This document shows, piece after piece, positions 26,101 through 38,100 of a DNA stretch of 64,000 nt. The stretch comes from Rhyacichthys aspro (taxonomy: Eukaryota; Chordata; Actinopteri; Gobiiformes; Rhyacichthyidae): positions 9,445,905 to 9,509,904 of the forward strand of contig CM072161.1 of NCBI GenBank assembly GCA_036850595.1, in the 5' to 3' direction. Each line of letters begins with the position of its first letter. Positions within the stretch are counted from its first letter, which is position 1. The notes beneath the pieces are model-generated. The model searched no databases. It was not told where the DNA came from and was given only the letters and a program-made list of their open reading frames with translations. The translations under genes and the position numbers were made by a program.

Positions 26101-29100
26101 CCTGGCTTTGCTGGTATAAAATCTGGGGCCCTTGTTAAAACCCTTGAACTCTGCAAATAAAGAGATTAATATGGATTAATGAAGACTTTGTTGGGGGCCT
26201 GGGTGATTTGCCATTGCTTTCAAGAAAAAGTCATTAGAGCCATGATCTCCTTAGGCTTTTGGCCCTTTACTCTAGATATGTCTGCAGATTAATGTGCTTG
26301 TTTTACCCCTCCAGTCATGTGATGAAGTAGGTTCAGAAATCACTTTTAAGTTGCTGTACTTTTAATGCTGCTACACACAGTTGATCATGCAGACATATTT
26401 TCCCATTCACCGCGTCACTGTTAATCTGCGTACGGCTGGGTATTACCATGAGACTCATACCATAGGGAAACCCAAGAGAAAATAATCACATTTAGTGGAA
26501 ATTATGGGACAACACTGTTAATGTTTATAGTCAAGTGTACCATACCAGGCACCCACTTTTGTTGACATAACAATACTGCACAGTACAGAATAGATTTGTA
26601 TACAAATAGTTTTTTTAAGAATTGAGTTTTGTGAAATTTGGATTTAGCTTTTAATACTAACAGCTAAAATCAACCAGCGCCCACATTGCATATTTCTTCG
26701 TGAAGTTTTGCTTTGTATTTAATTTGGCGGTGCTGCCAGTACGTCTCGCTTGAGCAGGGAGGTGGGAGGAGGTGGAGGGGAGGTCACTGGGGTCAGAGGA
26801 TTTAGAGAAGAGGAACTGTAATGTCAAAGGTAAAAGACAGTCATTCAGTTCACCACGGCTCTGCTGAGAGGTTTCAAAGTGAAGTGAGACCATCAAAGCT
26901 GATTTTAAGCTTAGCTTAGTCTTTATCATGAAGAGGAAGACTGTCAGCAAACCATAGCAACAGGAACCTCATGGGTGTAGATTAATCGCACAGTCATAAT
27001 AGAGGTTTCTAACTGCAGCTCTTGATTAAAAAACAACTATAAAGAATCCATTGAGTAAATCCTAGATCATAGTTATAGCAGTAACACAGTGTGAAGCAAT
27101 AACTGGAAAAGGAGAGAACATCTGCATAGCAGTCGTATTTGTTTTTTGTATTGCATTTCAGCTTTACTTATCATGACTTAATAATGCTGCTGAATTGTTA
27201 TAGGTCTTGTAGAGCATGGACGTAACTGGACAGCAATTGCCAAAATGGTGGGCACCAAAAGTGAAGCGCAATGCAAGAATTTCTATTTTAATTACAAGAG
27301 ACGCCACAACCTGGACAACCTGCTTCAGCAGCATAAGCAGGTAGACTTTAATGTATTGTCCTTTCTGTTTTGGCTTGTTATAAAGTTTCTCATTCATATG
27401 CATTAAATGCATTAATGCGCTACTCATGTCTGCTTCCCAGGACTCGAGAAGGGACCGGGATAGGTCTCAAGGTGAAGGCCTAGCCACAGCATCGCCTGAC
27501 GATGATGAAGACAATGCAGATGACAGTGAAGGTCAGGGAACTGCTAGATACATTAGATAGAACATTTGACCTTCTTAAACGCGAAAGAGTCATCAGAGTT
27601 TAAGTTGTTTTACAGAAACAAAGAGAGGTTGCTTACTCTTCTGTTATAAGGCAGTGTAATATTTTTGCCCTGGCCTGTGACCAAACTGATTTTGCCAAGT
27701 ATCAATTGGGGACAGCAAATTCATTTATGATTGACAGATATGATGCAAAACATGGTTTAAATTCAAAGTGCTTAGTAAAACTCCAAAAAAGAGCCATGTA
27801 CTTAGTAGTTACTAGATTTTGTAGTTAATATCGATCTTTTTTAAATGAGGGCTAAACATGATCAGAAAAAGAGATGGCTGCTGGAGAAAAATATAAGAGA
27901 TATAAATGCATTTGGACTACCAGGGCGCCTGTTGCATAACAGTTCTTGGCTTTGAAGACTCAAGAAAGCCTCCTCTTTGAACACAAAGACAGTCTATTTG
28001 TTTGATCTGACAAGCCTGTCTATCTCCCTTGTAGAGAGCCTTTCCTCTACTGGCATTACACACAGTTAAATGATAAAATAATGCTAAATAGGATATTTTT
28101 ATGTTACTTTATTTTAGCTGTGTTGGTTCATTTTACTTTTTTTATGTTTGATTTGCTCAGTTCCAGACTTTCATGTAATTCAAACAGCCTCTATTTCCCA
28201 AGATAGCAGTGGCGGCAGAGGGAGGTCACAAGGTTCTCTGCCATGTTTATTTGACTTTCCCTTTGTCTCATGGAAACCCAAACTGCTCTTTGAAAGCCTT
28301 GGTGAAGGGCCGCCTGTAGATTGTCACATCATATTTATTATACAGTAGGCCCTATAAAAATATATAGTATATTACAATATATTAGCCCAGTCACAGACAC
28401 TGGTAAGTTTACATGCTTACGGCTGGGGCTTCTCTGATTTTTGGTTTGATACATTTAATGCATCTGCAATTTGTTTTGCAAAGACACACCATCTGGTCTA
28501 GCATCACCATGGAAACCACTGCAGTGGTAGACAATATGCCACAGAGAAGCACTTCTAAAAAGGAGATGACAGAAACTTAAGTGTCAATGAAATAAAATGC
28601 TTTTGAAGTTTATATATGTTTTTGGCCTTTGTACCTGTAAAACAAACTTAAAATATGTTTAGTGCATAAACAAATTAGTAACATAATTATTTGAGGGATC
28701 GTATGTGTAAATTGTCTCCATTAATATACAAAAAACTATCACAGTGCTAAACCAATTTATTGCTGTCCGTTGACAATGCAATAATTAATTTTGACCTGCT
28801 TCATCAGGTGTTGACAACAGTTCTGACACAGAGAGCGCCCCATCCCCCTCTCAGGCTGACACATCCAAGTCTGGTGACTCGAAAAGAGCAGACAGCACTG
28901 CAGGAGATTCTCAGTGCTCTGATCAGGACAAAGGTCAGGCGACCAATAGGAAGATTTCTGAGTCTTCATACGGAGAACTCAGAGTCAAAGAAGAGAAAAG
29001 CCCAGAGAGTGAAAGTGGGTCCCAAGAGGAAAAAGCCAGGGCGGCCTCCTATGCGGGCTCAGTGAATCCCAAAACTGAACCTCAAGATATGGACATGAAG

Positions 29101-32100
29101 GCCGGTGAGGTTCAGGTGAAAATGGAGCCTGAGATGAAGGAGAAGGGAGAAAAGGCAGATCTGAATGAGAGGCAGAGGCAGCTTCACTCAGATGATGACT
29201 CCAGCGCCACCTGCAGTGCGGATGAGGATGTTGAAGCAGAGCCAGACAGACAGAGGTTTGTTAACTGTTACTAAGTTTTGATGTTACAAATGTTTGTGTT
29301 TGTGGATTTTTTTTTTATCCTAATGTCTTCCTGCTTTGTAGGATTTACTCAATGGAAAAGCCCTCTCTGCTCAGCCCTCCATCATCTGTACTGGTATCTT
29401 CACCCAAGCAACCACAACTCAACATCCAGCAGCTGCATCAACGAGCAGCTGCTATTCCACCAATGGTTAGGCACTGTGATATTTTACTTTACATGTCATA
29501 TTTAGTTGCAGTCAGTTTGGAACCATGCCCATGCATTTTAGGCACCAGGCATCACAAGTCATGTTTTTGTGTGGAAATTATAATTTCTATAATAGTAGTT
29601 TAAAGATGATCAGGCAATGCATTGATTCTTTGATGTTTATACTGTCCTTTCTGTTCAGTGCTGCTGTATTAGATAACAATTTTCTCATATGACTATTTTC
29701 TTATATTTGATTATCTTCTGCTTATTTAGGTGCCTGGTCCATTTGGCCCTGGTGGCGTGCCAATCAGTGGCTTTGCCATGTTACAGCATCAAATCAAGGC
29801 AGTGCACGAGTCAGCACACCAGGAGGACAAGCAGAAGCAGGATCAGGGAGACCTGGAGCGCAGACCTCCTTTCAACACCCGCAGTCCCACCATACTGGAC
29901 AGAGATGGTGAGATACCAGACATTATTCTCTTTCTTATGCTCATTTTTTATTTATGTTTATTTATGTTGCATGGCATGTATCTTCTTTTTGAAATGGATA
30001 GATTCTGTATGTTTTGTTTTGAAGACACCTGATGATCCCGGGTTGGTTTAGCCATTTAGCTTCTTGTGGGAGAGTTTTGAAGGCAAGTGTAGATGGAGTT
30101 ATGGACTGTTTTTTTGCAAAGCTTTTAGCACCTTTTAGTCTGAGTGCTGTGAAGAGCTGAGTAGCTGTCATTAAGCTGCTGAGCTTTGACACCGCGGTAT
30201 TTATTACCTACGTTTCGGGGGGAGTACTTAGTTCTACTGGCTCTTTCAATGTAGGTCAGCCCAGTGCTCAGAGTTTTTATTTTAATCGTGGCTATATTTC
30301 CTTTGTCCTTATGTATGCCAGCATACTTCAGGTTAGCCCTTACTGTACATGCCTTAAGACATAGAGCTGGCTGTGGACCAAGAGACCCTTGCTGCTTGGC
30401 CTAGCTCTCCTTACAGACTCCCCTCAACATCCATAGTGCTTCTCACTACAGTGTGCCTCTAGGCAAAAGCACAAATCTTTGCCTCTTCCATATCCTTTTC
30501 TTGTTGGCTTTATTTCAGTCTATTCCATCAACTCCTCCATTTCCAAGCTTAGACAAAAATAGACAATTTGAAACTATGGTTGGAGCTCTGTTGGTTGTAT
30601 AAGCCTACTCATGGTGCTGCATTGGCACACTTGACCATATTAAATGTCAGGATGGAGTTCCTGCTGTTCAAAGGTTTATGTACCTACAGCAGGGTTCTAT
30701 CATTTCCTGGATGTATTTAGTCAATAAGTTGTGGGACATGGGGGAAAATAAAGATTCTTTAGAATTATACAGTAAATGCCAGAATGTGCTAAATTCTGCT
30801 ACATTGTTCATCCTCATCAGTTTTCCACAAACCCTCATTCACGTAAAATCAAGTGCATAGTGGCTTTTATTGCTCAGTAATTTGTCGCTGAGTCAGTCAA
30901 CATATTGTGGCCTGGCATCAGTAATTCGATGCTTTCATGAGTGAGTTTGTTATTATCAACTAACTTCTATGCTTTATTGCTTTCTTTTATGCTGTTCTAT
31001 CAATATTTAATGCAAGATGCTTATTTTGTCACTGATTTTCTTGTACTTTAAAAACATGCTTATTTTATACTATTTTTTACTCTGCTGATGATATTATGTA
31101 TTCATGAATGACTGTTTAGTTATAGCTGCTCACAATCAAGACGAGTATATTTCACATGTCCTATCAAATGAACTTGTTGTCCCTGGCAGCAAGCACCTCA
31201 ATGAATGTTAATGTTTGGCACACAGTTGCCCTGCACCAGGGATTTACAAATTCGTCATCGAGAGGCTTGTTTGCTTATCTGTCCCTGTATCAGTCAACAC
31301 AATATTGACGTCCATGTCTGCTAAAGAAACTCACAACCTACACTGCAGAGCATGTAGCAAACACCACACAGTCCACCATGCGTCTGGTGTTTTTGCATTA
31401 TGATTCGTTTTTGTACTCTGCTTTGCTACAGAGGAGCAGATTAATTCTAGTATAAGGACAAGTTTTTGATGCTTACTTTTGCAATGAGAGGAGCCCACCA
31501 GAACAAACAATTCAAATGTAATGCAGCATTTCTTGATAGGCTCTGAAGCTTTAATGAACGATTGTTATACATCATGTTACAGATTCAAGTTTTGGTGTTG
31601 ATGAAAAGATTGTATTATTTTTTTTTTCATATTTACACAGTGCTCCACCCTTCCCCCAACCAGCTAGTCCAGACACCGGATGGAGTTCGTATGACGCTGA
31701 GCAGACCCAGTCGACCTCCCAACATTCCCTCTCCTCCTCCACTCATTCCAACCACCAAGCCCACTGACAAACCATCTTTCATTCAAGGAGGGTCCATCTC
31801 CCAGGTAGGACTCACAAAAAAATGTATTAGACTAACGATTAGACACACAAGAACATATAAACAACAGTTTAAACTCTATAAATTTCTATCATACTGTGAC
31901 TGACAAGAGTTTCTGCTTTTGTAGGGGACTCCAGGCACTTACCTGCCATCCCATGCTGTCTATGGGCCAGAAGGGACTAAGAGCTCTGTGGGATCCATAT
32001 CTCTGGGTCTGCCTCGGCAGGATCCCAACAAACCTGGTACAATAGTAACTGTCATGAGGATAATGTAATCTGTATGTTCCTTAAATAATCTGTCATCACT

Positions 32101-35100
32101 TTGTGTTTCTCTAGGATCTACAGGCAACTCTGCAAAGATGGGTGAAGGGCTGTCTTTCAGAGGATCAATCACTCAGGTAAAGAACATATTTATATCAAAG
32201 TTGATAATTAGTTTATAATGATGATAATAATAATAATTTAATTTAATTAATAATTTTATAATATAAAGTTTTTACATATCTTTCTTTCTACACAGGGCAC
32301 ACCAGCCTTGCCCCAGTCTAGCATTGCTGCTGACCTCTTGAAGGGCACAATCACAAAGCTGGCCACAGAGGACCTGAGCAGCCCAGACAAGGCCCGAGGA
32401 GAACAGCTGGCTAAAGCTCATGTCATCTATGAAGGCAAAAGTGGTCACATAATCTCTTACGATGGTAAAGGACTAATGATTAAGCATCCCAGGCTACTGC
32501 AATTTTTCACACGTAATTATAATGAAGTTTGTGTATTTTGTTTTTTTTTAAAGCTATCAAGAATCCTAGAGAAAACACCCGTAGCCCAAGGACAGGTCAT
32601 GAGCTAAAACGTACTTATGACATGATGGAAGGGACCATGATCAGAGGACACCCTGTCAGAGAAGGAGCTCCATTTGAGGGTATGGGTCCAGATATAAACT
32701 TAAATTCATACAATTATAATATACCTTTTGGGTAGAGTAATATGATTGTTTCCTTAACAGGGTTAATTAGCAGAGCCTTACCTAGAGACAGCCTCCATGG
32801 AGAATCTAAGGAAAGACCTTTAATCCCTGGATCCATCATGCAAGGTAGGTTTGTGAAGATTTTCACAATTCTCTGGTTTTAGATTGTGTAAATATATTAA
32901 ATTAGTAATAATGTATATATGTTTTGAGAAGATTTCAGTCAACTACTATTTTCTTTGTTGACTACAGCCCTAGTGCTAATATGTATTTTATAAATAATAT
33001 ATGTATTTTAGGAACACCTAGAACTTCTGCTGAGGTTTATGAAGATACCATTAAATATGGAAAACAGATCAAAAGAGAGAGCCCTCCTATACGGTCTTTT
33101 GAGGGTGGTATTGGTAAAGGCAAGCCATATGAGGGAGTCAATACAATTAAAGAGATGGGACGGTCCATTCATGAAATCCCTCGACAAGAGTCTGGTCAAG
33201 ACTGCTGCAAGACACCAGAGCTGTCAGACAGAAGAGGCATGGAAGGCCCTATGTCCCAGGTAATAATAGGTTTTTAAAGTCAATGTTAATATATAGATTT
33301 GTGCATGTCTTTCTGACTGCGTAAATTTATTTCAGCATCATCCTCTGAATCAGCCTACTATTAAGCACAACGTCAAGTCACTCATTACCAGTCCAAATAA
33401 GCTTCCCCATAGCATGCCTCAACTGGAAGCAATGGAACGAGCCAAGTACGAGGAGGGCAAGCCTGTGAGGCACTCTGTGGTCAACTCCACATCTGTCCTG
33501 CGCTCCACTAACCAAGAGGCCAACAAATCCCAGCTCAGCCCTGGCATGTATGAAGATGCCAATGCTCGTAGAACTCCTGTTAACTACAGCACCAACTCTA
33601 TGTCCAGGGGATCACCTATGCTGGGGCGGGGTCCAGACGGTAAAACCCCTATGCCTTACTTACTTAGATAAATGTATGGAATTTCTTTTAATGTAGATAT
33701 AATAACTCACTACTTTTTTTGTCCGTAAAGGTTCTATGAGCTCTTCAAAATCTGCTCAACATGATAGAAAGCGTGCCATGACGCCCACGCAAAGGGATAG
33801 CATTCCAGCTAAGTCTCCAGTGTCGAGTGGTGACCCTGTGTCTTCTCACAGTCCCTTTGACCCCCACCACAGGCCTGTTGTTCCTGGGGAAGTGTACCGG
33901 GCCCATCTGCCACCACATCTAGACCCCACCATGAGCTTCCATAGAGTGCTGGACCCTGGTACGGGTGGTTAAACGCTCAGTTACATCTACGCAGAACCTC
34001 ACACAAGGAATTTAGTGATTGATCTCAAAAAGTGTAGCTCTCCAATAAATAATTGCTTATCAGAGAGCATTGGGCATCCAACCTTTCATTCTTTATTTGG
34101 ATTTATTTGACAAAAGAAACTAATTTCTGTACATTATCTGGCAGGGTTTCTTTTCACCCATTGACGTCAGCATTAGCAACTGGATATGTAGCCCTTCTGT
34201 TTGTAAGTTGTGTTTTTTTTTTTTTTTTTTTTCCTCCCCCTGCACTCTTCAGCAGCATTCATGTTCCCCAGGCAGCCATCCCCAACAGGTTACCACAACA
34301 ACTACCAGCTCTACACCATGGAAAACACAAGGCAGACCATCCTCAACGATTATATAACGTCCCAGCAGATGCAAGTTATCCCTCGGCCTGACGTAGCCCG
34401 GGGTTTGTCCCCACGGGAGCAGCCAGTTATCCCTTACCCAGCTGCAGCAAGAGGTATGGCTCTCCATCAGCTCTCATACCTGCAGCACATGCAGGGGAGA
34501 GGCCATAGGCGGGAAGGGCTATAGAATGCAGTTTGTGTGCTTGTGAAGTAGTGGCTACCTTTTCCAGACGCCCAGAAGCAAATGACCCAGACAAATTTTC
34601 AGATTTGCTCTATGTATTAGGGCTGCAACTTATTGGCAACTACTCAATTTATTGATTACATATGGTCTTTTTTGGTTGCCTCTTACAAGTTGACCACTAT
34701 TCCACTCTTTTTTGCAGCCCTGTTGCTTATTTGTATTTGCGAGCACTATAGATGAAGGTGATGGGTTAAGTGTATACGGTGTTCATACATTGAGAAATTG
34801 ATGGATTGGTTCTTCTTGTTCACCGTTGGCCCTTTGCTTCTGTCTGTAAAAGGGATTATTGATCTAGCCCAGATGCCTCCAACTATCCTGTTGCCTCACC
34901 CTGGGGGAACAGGTACTCCCACTTTGGAACGCTTCGCCTTCCTCCCTGGAGCTCAGCCCCCTTTCCCTCCTAGGGCTTTCAACCCATCCTCCATATCGCC
35001 AGGTGAGGACCCCTCCCTTTCCCATCCCTACCCTCTCGTGCTTCCCTCTCTTCTTGCCAAGATCTCCATGTTCCTCACACCTCTTTAGGGGCAGAGCCCT

Positions 35101-38100
35101 AAACTGGCCTGAGGTCTGAAAGGTCAGTTTGATGGGCTGTCAGAGTCTGTGTTTGAAGACAAGTCTGTGCTTTCTAATAAAAAAGCTCCCACAAACCTTA
35201 TTGTCTAAGAATTTTTTCCACTTTTCCTTCATTTTATTTTATAGTTTATTTAAAAATCCTTTGTATATTTTTGATAGAGTTGACTGCATTTTACAAACCA
35301 AGCTTTTCCTCCTTTACTTTTCTCTCTTAGTAATTTCAAGTAGCAATATTTATTATTTGTATTGTTGCCTCAACTCTATTTTTTTTTCCTGCAGGTTATC
35401 AAAATCCAAAATTTCTACAGCCTCAATGGCACATATTTTACTAGTAAACTTCAGCATCAGTCCTGCTTCTGACATTTCCAATGTCTAGTTTTTAGATCTT
35501 ATTTGTGTGTGTGATGTCTCACTGTTATTTCCAGGACACCCGGCCCACCTCGCCGCAGCTGCTGCTGCCAGTGCAGAGCGAGAGAGAGAGCGGGAGAGGG
35601 AACGTGACCGGGAGCAGCAGGAGAAAGAGAGGGAAAAAGAAAGGGAACAGAGGGAGAGGGAACGGGAATTACGAGAACGAGAGAGGGAGCGTGAACGAGC
35701 AAATGAATACATGCGTGGAGGTGAGATTTTATGTCACTTCATAAAGTGTCCTTGAGTTTCACACATTTTTTGTATTCTAAATTCTCACTGAGAAACCCAT
35801 ACTGGAAGTTTGCGTCCCCATTTACTGTTATTTTTAATTTATTTCTGGACCAGCACATTGTGCCACTTCTATAATAAACAGTTTACCTTTATCCCCAAGA
35901 CCAGTAAACTGAATTATTGTTGTCATTTATTATTATTTTTGCCCTATAGTATTTTATTAGCACATAATTGCATAACTATGCAAAACAAAAACCTAAACAC
36001 CAAGAATCATTATAACTCTCGCTGACAACCATACATTTAAACAATAATATCTTATCTACCAAGAACGTGGCTATGAATTATAATTAACTGATTAAATGTT
36101 TGATTTATATGTGCTGTTTTTTGTATCAGGTGGAGCAGAACAGCCAGGTCGACCTGGGAGTCGTGGTTATTTGCACTCAACTTCCCCTTCACTTAGGACT
36201 CAGGATGTAGTGGTTCAGCAGAGGCCTAGCATCTTCCAGGGCAAGAGTGTCATCACCTCTCTGATGCAAGTCCACACCTAAACTTATCTTAATAATAGAA
36301 GTTAGCCTTTTGTAAATTAACTTAGCTCTTGCGGAATATACATATAAATCATATAAATCTCTTTTTATCCTCTTTAGGCCCCATTCAACAACAGTGCCAG
36401 TGGCTGCCCAGAGCGGCTCTCGATACAGTACTGCAGCTGATGCACTGGCAGCTTTGGTAGATGCTGCAGCATCTGCCCCACAGATGGAGGTGGCCAAAGT
36501 GAAGGAGAGCAAACATGAACAGGATGATGACATGTCTGCTCGGCGTGCAGCAAACCTCGCAGAGCAGCAACAACAAGAAACAGAAAGGCGGCCCATGCAT
36601 TCACCTTATGGTGCCATGTCTTTGCCGGGGGGTAAACCCCATCCCGTGTACTCAGATGCACCCGGTGTCCCAGTTAAGGAAAAGGGCTCTCAGAACTCCA
36701 AGTCTCGCATTGAAGAGGAGCTCCGGACCCGAGGAAAGACGACCATTACAGCTGCCAACTTCATTGATGTCATCATCACTCGGCAGATTGCCTCAGACAA
36801 AGACTCCCGAGAGCGAGGGTCTCAAAGCTCAGACTCCTCTAGCACATGTAAGTCTAGAATTAAGAATTCAGACATACAGAAAATGAGCAATAACTCTAAA
36901 ACTACATCACTATATTAATACATGCAGTATTTACTAATTGTATGTTTTCTATACAAGAAAACTTTATCCAGCCTAAGTTCTTATTTTGACTGTAAATCGT
37001 CTTTTAGTGTCATCCAGTCGATATGACAATCCTAGTGGAGGAGCAATTGAGGTTATAAGTCCTGCCAGTTCCCCGATCCAAACCCAGCAGGACAAAACAG
37101 AAGATGGGCAACAACAGGCAGCAGGTATAAACCCAGACTGACTTATATTCCTGGAAGGAGTCCTAATTTATTGCTTCACAGTTCTGTTGAAACAATGACT
37201 AAATTTAGCAGCTAGTGGAGTAAACATAACTTAAGTGACTTAACCCACTGACCTTGTCATTTGAGCGTGCCACACCACGTTCTCTTGCACCAGTCCAGTC
37301 ATCAGACGCTAGACTTATTGCTGTCAGGTGCAGTGAAATGTAGATCAGTAGCTCTTGGCATACAGCTTATTCTTGTCTCATCAGTCCTTAATTCACCCTG
37401 ACACTCTCCCACCCATCGCCTCTCTGTCTTTGGTCTACCTCCTTCAGCTGGCATGCGAGGCTATGACATGAGTCGTTACCGGCAACAAGGGGAACCACCT
37501 TCTCAGCAGCCCCCGTCTTCACAGGCAGACAGCTACCCAGTCTCCAAAACTCACACTCGCATGATGACCCTGGCTGATCACATCTCTGTAAGAAATACTT
37601 TTATTTTACAATTACAGCAAAGAATGCATTAAACAAACACTGATATTAACCATGTTTGTGGTCCATTCTTAGCATATCATAACCCAGGACTTTGCCCGGA
37701 ATCAGGACCCGCCCCCAGCCTCTTCTGCACCTTCTGCCACATTCCAAAGTGGGGTGCCACTCGTGTCCTCAGGTCGATCCAAGATGCCCAGCCGCTATAG
37801 TCCAGAGAACCAGGGTCCTCACCACCAGAGGCCCTCAAGTAGAGTTTCTCCTGAAAACGCTCCTGACAAACCCAGATCGAGGTATATAGTATAGACTTAT
37901 GAGGCAGCCCCTGAAACCCAGTTTGGATTCATTTTCCATCATCCAAACGTGTATCTCTCTTATTTTTCTCCAGGCCAGGCAAGTCCCCAGAGCGAGGAGG
38001 CAGGCAAATGGAGAACTACGAACCCATCTCACCACCTCAGTGCTACCAAGGCATGGACAAACAGGAGGCTGGTGTTCCCCCACCTCAGAGGAGAGAGACC

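Noticed and set aside
32680..32760. Possible U12-type intron (TTCCTTAAC near the acceptor of ncor1 exon 27)
   Set aside because: The donor is GTATGG, not GTATCCTT, and the branch-like motif is far too close to the AG.
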